From assembly GCA_017883045.1 (NCBI GenBank), contig JADGOJ010000010.1, positions 1-41,474 on the forward strand: a stretch of DNA of 41,474 nt, in the 5' to 3' direction. The position numbers and the translations under genes are program-made. Below the pieces are notes generated by a model. The model did not search any database. It was not told the origin of the DNA and saw only the letters and a program-made list of their open reading frames with translations. Origin of the DNA: Acidimicrobiales bacterium. Its GTDB lineage: Bacteria > Actinomycetota > Acidimicrobiia > Acidimicrobiales > RAAP-2. Positions 28,211 through 36,450 of the stretch are shown in pieces; positions within the stretch are counted from its first letter, which is position 1; every line of letters starts with the position of its first letter.

Positions 28211-30355
28211 ATGAAGTCGCTCGCCCGATTCTGCTATCGACGTCGATGGATCGTCCTCGCAGTCTGGATCGTCATCTTCCTCGGCGTCAACGTCGCGGCG
28301 CAGACCTTCGGTTCGGCCTTCGCCAACTCCTTCAGCCTGCCGGGGACGAACTCCACGCACGCCGAGTCACTGCTCGCCTCGGGCTTCAAGGGCAAGGCCG
28401 GCGACATCGACCAGATCGTCTTTCACGCGACGAGCGGCACCATCGCGAGCCACGAGGCTTCGATCCAGGCGGTCATCGCCAAGGCCGCGAAGTTGCCAGA
28501 CGTCGCGACGGTCGTCTCTCCCTTCGTCGGAGGGTCGCTGCAGATCAGCAAGGACAACAAGATCGCCTACGCCGTGGTGTACTTCGCCAAGCCGGCCTTC
28601 AAGCTGAAGGACTCCCAGATCAGAGCCGTCGAGACGATCTCCGCGACGGCTCGCTCCGCGACGCTCGACGTGCAGTTCGGTGGCAACGCCTTCGGCCAGC
28701 TCGACGCCCCCAAGGGCAGCAAGGGCGAGATCTTCGGTCTGATCGCCACCGCCATCGTCCTGATCCTCGCCTTCGGCTCGTTCTTCGCCATGCTGCTGCC
28801 GCTCGGCGTCGCCCTCTTCGCCCTGGGCATCGCATCGGCGGCGACCACGCTGTTGAGCCACGGGCTCAACATCGCACAGTTCGCGCCCATCCTCGGAACG
28901 CTCATCGGCTTGGGCGTCGGCATCGACTACGCGCTGTTCATGGTGACGCGAAGCCGTCAGGCGCTGAAACGCGGCATGACCGTCGAGGACTCGATCGTCA
29001 CCGCGTTGAACACGTCGGGCCGCGCCGTGCTCTTCGCCGGGTTCACGGTCTGCGTCGCGCTACTGGGCATGCTGGTGCTCCGGCTCTCCTTCCTCAATGG
29101 CGTCGCCATCGCCTCCTCGTTGACGGTCCTGATCACGATGTTCGCCTCGTTGACGCTGCTGCCGGCCCTGCTCGGCTTTCAGAAGCACCACGTGCTCAGC
29201 CGTCGCGAGCGCCGCGCCCTCAAGGACCACGGGCCCGAGCCCGCGGTGGTGGAAACCGGTTGGCAGCGCTGGGCCGACTTCGTGTCGCGCCATCCGCGCA
29301 TTCTCTCGCTCGTCGCGCTCATGGTGATAGTCGCGGTGGCGGTCCCCTTCTTCTCCTTGCACCTCGGCAGCGCCGACCAAGGCTCGAATCCGACCAGCAC
29401 CACGACCCGCCAGGCCTACGATCTGCTCGCCAAGGGCTTTGGGCCCGGCTTCAACGGACCGCTCCAAATCGTCGGGGCGATTCGCAACGCCGGCGACCAG
29501 CAGGCCATGGTGAATCTGGGTCAGTCGCTCCAGGGCAAGAGCGACGTGGCGGCGGTCGCTCCGCTTCAGATGAGCGACAACGGCAAGGTGGGCGTCATCT
29601 ACCTGGTGCCGAAGTCCAGTCCCCAGGACACCAAGACCGAGGATCTCATCAACACCATTCGCAACAGCTACATCCCGGCGGCGACGTCGGCGTCGCACAC
29701 GGCGATCTTCGTTGGGGGCATCACCGCCATCTTCGCGGACTTCGCGACCATCTTCCTCGCCAAGATCCCGCTCTTCGTGGGCGTGATCGTGCTGCTGGGC
29801 TGTCTCTTGTTGATGGTGGCCTTTCGCAGCATCATCATCCCGCTCACCGCGGCCGCGATGAACCTACTCGCGACGGGAGCGTCGTTCGGGCTCGTGGTCG
29901 CGGTGTTCCAGTGGGGCTGGGGAAGCTCGCTGATCGGGGCGGGCACCGGACCCGTGGAGACGTTCCTGCCGGTCATCATGATCGCCATCCTCTTCGGGCT
30001 CTCGATGGACTACCAGGTCTTCCTGGTCTCACGGATGCACGAGGAATGGCTCAACACCGGCTCCAACCAAGAGGCGATCAACCGTGGGCAGGCCAACACC
30101 GGTCGGGTCATCAGCGCAGCAGCGCTGATCATGATCAGCGTGTTCTCCTCGTTCGCCTTCGGCGGTCAGCGCATCATTGCGGAGTTCGGGATCGGCCTCG
30201 GCGGCGCCGTGCTGATGGACGCCTTCATCCTGCGCACCGTGCTCGTGCCATCGTTGATGCACTTCTTCGGCAAGGCCAACTGGTGGATGCCCAAGTGGCT
30301 CGAGCGCGTCGTCCCCCACGTGGCCGTCGAAGCCACCGAGGACATCGACTTCTAG
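28211..30355 (+). CDS. MMPL/RND-family transporter
   Basis: A 714-residue RND permease of the MMPL family with two repeats, each of one helix, an outer loop (about 35-175 and 375-500) and five helices. The repeat signatures are GLGVGIDYALFMVTRSR in the first half and FGLSMDYQVFLVSRMHEEW in the second, each with the Asp-Tyr pair used for proton relay. Substrates in the family are lipids, glycolipids or drugs; none can be assigned here. The start has AGGAGA (28195-28200) ten bases upstream. It lies alone, divergent from the Nudix gene. Confidence 0.92.
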   Translation: MKSLARFCYRRRWIVLAVWIVIFLGVNVAAQTFGSAFANSFSLPGTNSTHAESLLASGFKGKAGDIDQIVFHATSGTIASHEASIQAVIAKAAKLPDVATVVSPFVGGSLQISKDNKIAYAVVYFAKPAFKLKDSQIRAVETISATARSATLDVQFGGNAFGQLDAPKGSKGEIFGLIATAIVLILAFGSFFAMLLPLGVALFALGIASAATTLLSHGLNIAQFAPILGTLIGLGVGIDYALFMVTRSRQALKRGMTVEDSIVTALNTSGRAVLFAGFTVCVALLGMLVLRLSFLNGVAIASSLTVLITMFASLTLLPALLGFQKHHVLSRRERRALKDHGPEPAVVETGWQRWADFVSRHPRILSLVALMVIVAVAVPFFSLHLGSADQGSNPTSTTTRQAYDLLAKGFGPGFNGPLQIVGAIRNAGDQQAMVNLGQSLQGKSDVAAVAPLQMSDNGKVGVIYLVPKSSPQDTKTEDLINTIRNSYIPAATSASHTAIFVGGITAIFADFATIFLAKIPLFVGVIVLLGCLLLMVAFRSIIIPLTAAAMNLLATGASFGLVVAVFQWGWGSSLIGAGTGPVETFLPVIMIAILFGLSMDYQVFLVSRMHEEWLNTGSNQEAINRGQANTGRVISAAALIMISVFSSFAFGGQRIIAEFGIGLGGAVLMDAFILRTVLVPSLMHFFGKANWWMPKWLERVVPHVAVEATEDIDF

Positions 30356-30697
30356 ATTGTCGCCACGCCGAATGAATCGGCCACGTCGGCGATGTCTGGT
30401 GGTCGCGCCGCCAGGGCACCAACGGCAGCGCCGCGAGCCCGAGTGGAAGTGCGGCCGTCGCCGCACCGAGATGGAGCGAATAGGTGACGAGACGACCGGC
30501 CCTGAAGGCGCCCATCAGGGCTCGGTCTGGCCCAACGTGAGACGACCGGCCGACTCCGAACACCGGGCTGCGGTCCCGCACCCTGACCGCGAAACTTCCG
30601 ATGTTCTTACTTAAGTCCTACGCGAATTATGGGATTCCGAGGGTAGGAATGTAGCAGAGCACTCGATGGAGCGGCTCGCGACCATAGGAGGATCGCG
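30356..30697. other. 342-bp gap without a convincing gene
   Basis: No frame here is well supported. A small hairpin, GCCGA-ATGAA-TCGGC (30367-30381), just after the MMPL stop may end that transcript. A 13-bp direct repeat GAGACGACCGGCC lies at 30489-30501 and 30539-30551. On the minus strand around 30430-30530 a hydrophobic reading (GRLVTYSLHLGAATAALPLG) resembles a membrane helix of a decayed gene, but it has no start or stop context of its own. The last 100 bp are AT-richer and should hold the promoter of the SHOCT gene; no clear -35/-10 pair was found. Confidence 0.5.
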
Positions 30698-30970
30698 ATG
30701 TGGGACTATCAACAACACGGCTGGGGCATGGGGAACGGCTCGGGGATTCTCATGTTCGTGGCGATGATCCTCTTCTGGCTACTCATCGCCGCGGGCATCG
30801 TACTCATCTTGCGCCACTTCAACCAGTCGCACCTCGAGAGCCACGCTCACGGACACCTCACTGCGACGGGCGACTCACCGGTCGAGATACTGAAGACGCG
30901 CTTCGCCAAGGGCGAGATCGACGAGGAGGAGTTCACCAAGCGGCTCAAGGTCCTCAATGGCGAAAAGTAG
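30698..30970 (+). CDS. Small SHOCT-domain membrane protein
   Basis: A 90-residue protein with a Trp/Gly-rich start (WDYQQHGWGMGNG), one membrane helix (about 17-41), a His-rich linker (residues 44-53) and a C-terminal SHOCT motif of about 27 residues (PVEILKTRFAKGEIDEEEF followed by TKRLKVL). SHOCT motifs are short oligomerisation or membrane-associated elements; the role here is unknown. A strong ribosome site GGAGGA lies eight bases before the ATG. It stands 86 bp ahead of the methyltransferase on the same strand. Confidence 0.88.
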   Translation: MWDYQQHGWGMGNGSGILMFVAMILFWLLIAAGIVLILRHFNQSHLESHAHGHLTATGDSPVEILKTRFAKGEIDEEEFTKRLKVLNGEK

Positions 30971-31056
30971 CGTCGAGGCGACTGAACTCATTTTGCGAGC
31001 ACCGACTGCTGGAGAAGAGAGAAGACCATGGCGTCTGACCATCGAGGGGCCGTCGA

Positions 31057-31704
31057 GTGACATCTGACGCCGGCCCGAGCGATGACGCGCGAGCCAGTCG
31101 TCCCGCCCTCTGGGACCAGACGTACTCGTCCAAGGACGAGTCGCAGCGATCCTGGTCCCAGGACGTGCCCGCGGAGTCGCTCTTCTTCATCGACGAGACG
31201 CACGTGCCTCTCGACGCCGCCATCATCGACGTCGGCGGTGGGGCGTCGCGACTCGTCGACAAGTTGCTGGCGCGGAACTTCTCGGACGTGACGGTGCTCG
31301 ACATCTCCAGCAAAGCCATCGACGAGGCCCGGCGTCGAGTGGGCGACCAGCGGGTCCGCTGGGTCACGGCGGACGTGACGAAGTGGGTGCCGTCAAGAAC
31401 GTACGCGCTCTGGCACGACCGCGCGGTGTTCCACTTCCTCGTCGCGCGAGAAGACCAGGCGGCGTACGTCGAGAGGGCGACCAGTTCCATAAGCCTGGGC
31501 GGGTACCTGTTGCTCGCGACCTTCTCCCACAGCGGTCCAGCGACCTGTTCGGGGCTCCCGGTGCAGCGGTGGTCGGCTCGAGAACTCACTGACCTGTTCG
31601 CCGGCGGCTTCACGCTCGTCGAGAGTGCGCTCAGGGATCACGTCACTCCGTGGGGCGCGGTCCAGCCATTCACGTGGGTGCTGATGCAGCGACGCGCGGC
31701 CTAG
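31057..31704 (+). CDS. Class I SAM-dependent methyltransferase
   Basis: A 215-residue Rossmann methyltransferase. SAM-binding motif I is AAIIDVGGGASRLVD, the acidic end of strand 2 is VTVLDISSKAIDEARRR, and ADVTKWV follows. ALWHDRAVFHFLV corresponds to motif IV. The substrate is unknown; it lacks the paired cysteines expected of the arsenite methyltransferase ArsM, so an arsenic role is not supported despite the neighbouring ars genes. It starts with GTG 31057, with GAGGGG upstream. An ATG at 31028 gives only a ten-codon frame. Its TAG stop shares CTAG with the stop of the convergent arsR. Confidence 0.85.
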   Translation: MTSDAGPSDDARASRPALWDQTYSSKDESQRSWSQDVPAESLFFIDETHVPLDAAIIDVGGGASRLVDKLLARNFSDVTVLDISSKAIDEARRRVGDQRVRWVTADVTKWVPSRTYALWHDRAVFHFLVAREDQAAYVERATSSISLGGYLLLATFSHSGPATCSGLPVQRWSARELTDLFAGGFTLVESALRDHVTPWGAVQPFTWVLMQRRAA

Positions 31705-32045
31705 GGCCTCAGCAGGCGCGCCGCCATCTCGAGGCGATCGGGAACGGTCCGCCACCAGGTCCAACGACCACGCTTCTCGCCGACGATGAGTCCGGCCTCG
31801 GCGAGGATGCGGGTGTGGTGCGACACGGTCGGCTGGCTCTTGCCCAGCGGCGCCTCAAGATTGCAGCTACAGGCCTCGTCGCTCGAAGCGATCATCGACA
31901 GCAGGCGCAGTCGCACCGGATCGCCGAGGGCCGCGAAGATGCGCGCCACGTCGTGGGCCTCCTTCTCGGTCAGGACCTCGCTGGCCAGTGGGCTGCAGCA
32001 TTCGACGACGCTGTCGTCGACCAGTTCCGGACTTCTCTTCGACAT
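31701..32045 (-). CDS. arsR: ArsR-family arsenic-responsive repressor
   Basis: A 114-residue winged-helix repressor. The recognition helix lies in GKSQPTVSHHTRILAEAGLI. It has an N-terminal vicinal pair C16-C17 and C59-x-C61 at the start of the DNA-binding helix (EACSCNLEAPLG). This resembles Corynebacterium glutamicum ArsR, where an N-terminal Cys pair and one Cys in this region of the partner subunit bind As(III). It is divergent from arsI-acr3-arsC, with the operator in between. ATG 32045 with GAGAGGGA upstream is preferred to the in-frame ATG at 32084, which lies inside the operator. Confidence 0.93.
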   Translation of the reverse strand: MSKRSPELVDDSVVECCSPLASEVLTEKEAHDVARIFAALGDPVRLRLLSMIASSDEACSCNLEAPLGKSQPTVSHHTRILAEAGLIVGEKRGRWTWWRTVPDRLEMAARLLRP

Positions 32046-32057
32046 GGTCCCTCTCTC

Positions 32058-32104
32058 ATTGACATCTGTCGATAAGCCTGCCATACTTATCGACGTCCGT
32101 CAAT
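32058..32104. promoter_or_regulatory. ArsR operator and divergent ars promoter
   Basis: Two 19-bp arms (32058-32076 and 32086-32104) form an inverted repeat matching at 15 of 19 positions around a 9-bp centre. Each arm contains TTGAC and TCGATAAG. Within it a plus-strand promoter can be read: -35 TTGACA (32059-32064), a 17-bp spacer, and -10 CATACT (32082-32087), so a bound repressor would cover it. The arsI start codon is 14 bp beyond the right arm and the arsR start 13 bp beyond the left. Confidence 0.8.
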
Positions 32105-32117
32105 GTAAAGGAAATCC

Positions 32118-32573
32118 ATGTCACGAGTGCAGCTTGCTCTGAACGTCTCGAATCTAGATGAGGCGATCGCCTTCTATGCCAAGTACTTCAACACCGAACC
32201 GGCGAAGGTGCGTCCGGGCTACGCCAACTTCGCGATTCTCGAGCCGCCCCTGAAGCTCGTGCTGATCGAGGGCGGCGGCCAACCGGGATCGATCAATCAC
32301 CTCGGGGTCGAAGTGGCCACCACCGACGATGTCGCCGCCGCAACCACCCGCCTTGCCGAACGGGGATTGGCGACCGAGGTCGAAGAGCAGACGACGTGCT
32401 GCTACGCAGTCCAGGACAAGGTGTGGGTGGACGGCCCCGACGGATCGCGCTGGGAGACCTACACCGTGCTCGCCGACGCGAACGGACCCGAGAGTCTCGG
32501 TGGCGACGAGCGTTGCTGCAACCCAGCGACGCTGCAGATCGCAGACGCCCCCACTGCCAGCACCTGCTGCTAA
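32118..32573 (+). CDS. arsI: ArsI-type C-As lyase (VOC family)
   Basis: A vicinal-oxygen-chelate dioxygenase (151 aa) of the ArsI/CadI group, which cleaves the carbon-arsenic bond of trivalent organoarsenicals such as methylarsenite and releases As(III). The expected Fe(II) ligands are Q5 (SRVQLALNV), H61 (INHLGVEV) and E113 (SRWETYTV). The vicinal pair C94-C95 in TTCCYAVQDKVWV binds the arsenical. The tail has two more pairs, C133-C134 and the terminal C150-C151. The ribosome site is AAGGAAA. It is first in the operon with acr3 and arsC; the released arsenite would leave through Acr3. Confidence 0.92.
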   Translation: MSRVQLALNVSNLDEAIAFYAKYFNTEPAKVRPGYANFAILEPPLKLVLIEGGGQPGSINHLGVEVATTDDVAAATTRLAERGLATEVEEQTTCCYAVQDKVWVDGPDGSRWETYTVLADANGPESLGGDERCCNPATLQIADAPTASTCC

Positions 32574-32579
32574 CGCCCG

Positions 32580-33686
32580 ATGAGCCAGCCGCCGGCGATC
32601 TCCACTCCCAGCATGGCGGCCGCCGGAACCACGTCGGTGGCCGCGCGCCTGCCGCGACTCGACCGCTTCTTGCCCGTGTGGATCGTGAGCGCGATGGCCG
32701 CCGGCATCGGGCTCGGACGCCTCGCACCGGGACTTAACCGGGCTCTCAACCACGTCCAGTTGGCCGGAACCAGCCTGCCGATCGCCGTCGGGTTGCTGGT
32801 CATGATGTACCCCGTGCTCGCGAAGGTTCGCTACGGCGAGATGAACCGCGTGACGTCGGACCGGCGCCTACTCATCCCGTCGCTCGCGCTCAACTGGATC
32901 ATCGGGCCCGCACTCATGTTCACGCTGGCCTGGCTACTGCTGCCCGACCTTCCCGCCTACCGCACCGGGCTCATCATCGTCGGCCTGGCCCGCTGCATCG
33001 CGATGGTGCTCATCTGGAACGACCTGGCGTGCGGGGACGGAACCGCAGCCGCCGTGCTCGTCGCCATCAACTCGTTGTTCCAGATCGTCGCCTTCGCCGG
33101 CCTCGGCTACTTCTACCTCAAGCTGCTGCCCGGATGGCTGGGCTTGACGACGACCACGGTGCAGGTGTCGATGTGGCCCATCGCGAGAAGCGTGCTCATC
33201 TTCCTCGGCATCCCGCTCGCCGCCGGATGGGCGACGCGCGCCATCGGGGAGCGGACCCGCGGGCGCGAGTGGTACGAGGCGCGGTTCCTCCCTCGCATCG
33301 GCCCGCTCGCCCTCTACGGCCTGCTCTTCACCATCGTGATCCTCTTCGCCCTTCAGGGCAATGCCATCAGCCACCACCCCTTCGACGTGGCCCGCATCGC
33401 CCTGCCGCTGCTGTGCTACTTCGCCATCATGTGGACCGGGTCGTTCGCCCTCGGTCGATCACTGCACCTCTCGTACCCGAGGACCGCCACGCTCGCGTTC
33501 ACCGCGGCGGGCAACAACTTCGAACTGGCGATCGCCGTGGCGATCGGCACCTTCGGCGTCACGTCCGGTCAAGCCCTCGCGGGCGTCGTCGGTCCGCTCA
33601 TCGAGGTTCCCGCACTGGTCGGACTGGTCTACGTGTCGCTGTGGGCCCGTCGACGGTTCTTTCCCGAGGACGCCAGGCGGACGTGA
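32580..33686 (+). CDS. acr3: Arsenite efflux permease Acr3
   Basis: A ten-helix arsenite/H+ antiporter (368 aa) of the ACR3 family. The conserved Cys is C139 in LARCIAMVLIWNDLACGD, and the conserved Glu is E315 in GNNFELAIAVAIG, both required in studied members. It has a longer polar N-terminus (about 30 residues) than some homologues. It starts six bases after arsI with no clear ribosome site, so coupled translation is likely. Its stop overlaps the arsC start (GTGA). Confidence 0.95.
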   Translation: MSQPPAISTPSMAAAGTTSVAARLPRLDRFLPVWIVSAMAAGIGLGRLAPGLNRALNHVQLAGTSLPIAVGLLVMMYPVLAKVRYGEMNRVTSDRRLLIPSLALNWIIGPALMFTLAWLLLPDLPAYRTGLIIVGLARCIAMVLIWNDLACGDGTAAAVLVAINSLFQIVAFAGLGYFYLKLLPGWLGLTTTTVQVSMWPIARSVLIFLGIPLAAGWATRAIGERTRGREWYEARFLPRIGPLALYGLLFTIVILFALQGNAISHHPFDVARIALPLLCYFAIMWTGSFALGRSLHLSYPRTATLAFTAAGNNFELAIAVAIGTFGVTSGQALAGVVGPLIEVPALVGLVYVSLWARRRFFPEDARRT

Positions 33687-34135
33687 CGAGACCGCTCGAC
33701 CCTTCGCCCACGACGCGCTCGCGGGTCGCGCCAGTGGTGCTGTACGCGTGCGTGCACAACTCCGGACGGTCGGTGGCGGCCAAGGTGATCACCGAGCACC
33801 TGGGAGCGGGACTGGTCGAAGTGCGCTCGGCGGGTTCCGAGCCGGGCCCGTCGATCAACGCCGACGTCGCCGCCGTCCTCGCCGAGATGGGTATGGCCAC
33901 CGACGCCGAGACGCCAAAGCTGCTGACCCGCGAACTGGTGGGCACGGCCGACGTGGTCGTGACGATGGGCTGTGGGGAGACCTGCCCCATCTTCCCCGGC
34001 AAGCGATACCTGGACTGGCCGGTAGACGATCCGGCGGGTCAAGACCGTGACACCGTGCGACGAATCGTTCTGGACATCGATCAGCGCGTGCGAACACTCC
34101 TCGCTGGACTCGGCATCGAGCCAGCGTCGGAATGA
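33683..34135 (+). CDS. arsC: Arsenate reductase (low-molecular-weight phosphatase fold)
   Basis: A 150-residue LMW-phosphatase-fold reductase turning As(V) into As(III). The P-loop is C23-VHNSGRS, the actinobacterial form. VTMGCGETCPIFPGKRY contains C97 and C101, and DWPVDDPAGQD holds the catalytic Asp. This arrangement resembles actinobacterial enzymes that may use mycothiol/mycoredoxin; which reductant is used here is an inference. The GTG start at 33683 overlaps the acr3 stop by four bases. Confidence 0.92.
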   Translation: MTRPLDPSPTTRSRVAPVVLYACVHNSGRSVAAKVITEHLGAGLVEVRSAGSEPGPSINADVAAVLAEMGMATDAETPKLLTRELVGTADVVVTMGCGETCPIFPGKRYLDWPVDDPAGQDRDTVRRIVLDIDQRVRTLLAGLGIEPASE

Positions 34136-34157
34136 CCAGGCGTTCAGCGCGAAGTCC

Positions 34158-34173
34158 GCTCAACGCGTTGAGC
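34158..34173. repeat. 16-bp perfect palindrome after arsC
   Basis: GCTCAACGCGTTGAGC is a perfect 8+8 palindrome, 22 bp after the arsC stop in the 145-bp gap before the convergent DinB-like gene. It could be a regulator site or a weak hairpin with no loop; nothing else supports either. Confidence 0.4.
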
Positions 34174-34280
34174 CGGTAGCGCGCCCGCGCGGTGGTGGCG
34201 ATCTTCATCGGCGGTGGCGGGGCCAACGCGGCGAGGCCGAGAACCCGATGGCCGCCGCATCGAACCGCGGATCCTCCGAC

Positions 34281-34886
34281 CTAGATGCTCTTGTCCTCAA
34301 TCTCCCAGGCGTGGTCGAGCACGTGCCACGCCGTGCGACGAATGGCGTAGCGCGCCGGCCACGCGCCGTCGGGCACCCCGGAGCGAAGACCGGTCACGGC
34401 CATGGCCCGCTGTTCAGTCCAGGGAGTGCGCGGAGGCACCTTGACGCCGAATCTGGCACAGTAGACCCGCTCAGCTTCGCGCACGTGATCGACCACCTCG
34501 TCGCGGTCGCGACCGCCGCCCCGCGCGCCCCTTCGCAGTTCGCTCGGCGCCATCTTCACCACGCGGTCCAAGTACGCCCAGCACATCTCGAGAACCTCGA
34601 CCTGGCGCCTCAGCTCGCGCGGCGAGAGTGGCTCGACGTCCCACGGGCCGACCCGGCTGGGGGCGCCGAACGCCGTCGTCCCGTCGCCGGGAAGGGTGCC
34701 GATGATCTCGATGCGCCCGGGCGCGAACCCCGTCGTGACGACCTTGGCGTACCGCTCCCGATAGTCCTCGAGCGCCTCGAGCGCGCCGTCCAGCGTCTTG
34801 GCGCGACGACACCAACCGGGCCAGTGGAGCGCCACCGCGAACACCGAGTTCTTGGCCTCCTCGAAATAGACGCGGGTCACCGCCAC
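34281..34886 (-). CDS. DinB/YfiT-like putative metal-dependent protein
   Basis: A 201-residue soluble protein with no firmly named function. The first 60 residues read as a small alpha/beta segment (VYFEEAKNSVFAVALHWPG). The rest is helical, with DHVREAERVYCARF and the C-terminal RRTAWHVLDHAWEIEDKS, a His-x3-His/Asp-His spacing that fits the metal site of DinB-like four-helix bundles, some of which are thiol (mycothiol or bacillithiol) transferases. GTG 34886 has AGGAGAG upstream. It converges on arsC. The DinB relation is a guess from motif spacing. Confidence 0.6.
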   Translation of the reverse strand: MAVTRVYFEEAKNSVFAVALHWPGWCRRAKTLDGALEALEDYRERYAKVVTTGFAPGRIEIIGTLPGDGTTAFGAPSRVGPWDVEPLSPRELRRQVEVLEMCWAYLDRVVKMAPSELRRGARGGGRDRDEVVDHVREAERVYCARFGVKVPPRTPWTEQRAMAVTGLRSGVPDGAWPARYAIRRTAWHVLDHAWEIEDKSI

Positions 34887-35088
34887 CGCTCTCCTCTCAC
34901 GTTGCGAGAAGTCTCCACGCCCCGCGGCGCCACGTCAAGCGCCGATGCCGACGCCGCCGCGAACGCCGGCACGCGACCGCCCACTCCCCCCAGCTCGCGA
35001 GCGGATGGGTTCAATCGCGTTCTGGGTAGTCTGAGTGGCAATCACTGCGGACGGACCCCTTGATTTGTTGAGACGAGAAGGACTACTA

Positions 35089-35508
35089 ATGGCGACAACT
35101 CGAATTGCTAAGGCCCTATGGGAGGGTTCACTGCTCGAAGGCCGTGGCACCGTCGAAATGGCCTCCAGCGGCATCGGAACCTTTCCCATCACCTGGGCGT
35201 CGAGGGCCGAGTCGCCCGAAGGGCGCACCAGCCCCGAGGAACTGATCGCGGCCGCCCACGCCTCGTGCTTCTCGATGGCACTCTCGAGTGGCCTGGCCAA
35301 GTCGGGCAACCCGGCCGAGTACCTGGACACTTCGGTCGAAGTCGACTTCCAGCCAGGCGTCGGCATCACCGAGATCAGGATCACTCTCTCGGGAGCCGCC
35401 GAAGGACTTGACGCCACCGGTTTCGCCGAGGCCGCGGAGACCGCCAAGACCAACTGCCCGGTATCCAAGGCGTTGGCGGCGGTGCCGATCTCCCTGACCA
35501 TTCGTTAG
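35089..35508 (+). CDS. osmC: OsmC-family peroxiredoxin
   Basis: A 139-residue OsmC/Ohr-fold protein that reduces organic hydroperoxides by a thiol pair. The peroxidatic Cys is C60 in AAAHASCFSMAL and the resolving Cys is C123 in KTNCPVSKAL; the Glu in TSPEELIAAAH is part of the active site. The start MATTRIAKALWEG is typical of OsmC, as distinct from Ohr. ATG 35089 has AAGGA upstream; the frame extends back to 35035 without support. Confidence 0.93.
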   Translation: MATTRIAKALWEGSLLEGRGTVEMASSGIGTFPITWASRAESPEGRTSPEELIAAAHASCFSMALSSGLAKSGNPAEYLDTSVEVDFQPGVGITEIRITLSGAAEGLDATGFAEAAETAKTNCPVSKALAAVPISLTIR

Positions 35509-35614
35509 GTTCGCGAGTCACAACGAAGGGCTCTCGATAGTCTTCGCCCACCAGACGATGTCGGGGTGGGCGAGGAAGTGAAGAGACCACGGGAGCGCAC
35601 TTTGCAGCTTGGCC

Positions 35615-36310
35615 ATGATCCGACGTAACTGGCGAGATCGAGCCTCGGGATCGACGAGCGCCGCGCCCTTCGCCGGTCGAACATCGAGGATCGCGCTCGC
35701 ACGAGTGCTGGGTCTGGTCGGCATTGCGCTCTACAACTGGTGGATTGTCGTGGCGGTGCAAGGCAGACTGCTGACCAGCACGGACGCGTTCTTCAGCGAC
35801 CTCGAAGCGGTGGGACGACCAGACGCGAACGTCCTGCAGAACCTGGACCTCATCGCGGGTCTGACCCTGCTGGCCGCACTCTTGCTCCGGGGATCTCGCG
35901 GCCCGCGCGGGCCGCGATCCGAGTGGAAGTGGCTCATCGTCTACTCGGTGGCGGCCGGGTTCGGCGGACGCTTCGCCTACGCGTGTGCCGAGGGCCTCAG
36001 CGCCAGGTGTCGAAGCGCCGAGTGGCATCTGCGACTGCCGCCGCACCACTACATCCACGTCGTCGTGGGCGTCGTCGAGTTCGCCGCGGCCACATTCTCG
36101 GTGTACCTGGCGTGGCAGCGGACCAGGGCGCAACGAACCATGCTCGCTCGTGGCGTCAAGTCAATCGGCGTCGCGCTGCTCGTGGGCTATCCCCTGCTCG
36201 GGATCGCCTACCTGATGGACCGGTTGGGAGCGTACTTCGAGCCGATCTTCTTCGTCAGCTTCTCGCTGATGGTGGCGATAGAACTGTTCGAGCGCACCGA
36301 GCGACACTGA
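35615..36310 (+). CDS. Six-helix membrane protein, DUF998-like
   Basis: About 231 residues with a basic N-terminus and six predicted membrane helices. The third and fourth are separated by a loop with two Cys and several His (YACAEGLSARCRSAEWHLRL then PPHHYIHVVVG), a layout resembling DUF998 proteins. No function is known. ATG 35615 is chosen over TTG 35609; neither has a good ribosome site, so the start is uncertain. A weak hairpin (36314-36333) follows the stop codon. Confidence 0.6.
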   Translation: MIRRNWRDRASGSTSAAPFAGRTSRIALARVLGLVGIALYNWWIVVAVQGRLLTSTDAFFSDLEAVGRPDANVLQNLDLIAGLTLLAALLLRGSRGPRGPRSEWKWLIVYSVAAGFGGRFAYACAEGLSARCRSAEWHLRLPPHHYIHVVVGVVEFAAATFSVYLAWQRTRAQRTMLARGVKSIGVALLVGYPLLGIAYLMDRLGAYFEPIFFVSFSLMVAIELFERTERH

Positions 36311-36450
36311 GGCGATCGGCGACACGGCCGACCGGAGCAGGTTCATGGAACGGCCACCGTTGTCTCTGGCGGGCGATGAATGGACTTTGTACCCTCCTCC
36401 GCCTCGGCCCGTTGGTCGCAGAATGGCTGAGGGGACGAGAAAGGTCCTGA

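Noticed and set aside
31057..31704. Methyltransferase as an arsenite methyltransferase (ArsM)
   Set aside because: It lacks the conserved arsenic-binding cysteines and is outside the ars operon, ending convergently with arsR.
35518..35724. Minus-strand 68-codon frame between osmC and the DUF998-like gene
   Set aside because: It overlaps the start of the membrane protein gene and has no ribosome site or known motif.
36314..36333. Hairpin after the DUF998-like gene as a terminator
   Set aside because: The stem is short with a mismatch and has no T-run; it is mentioned only in the gene entry.
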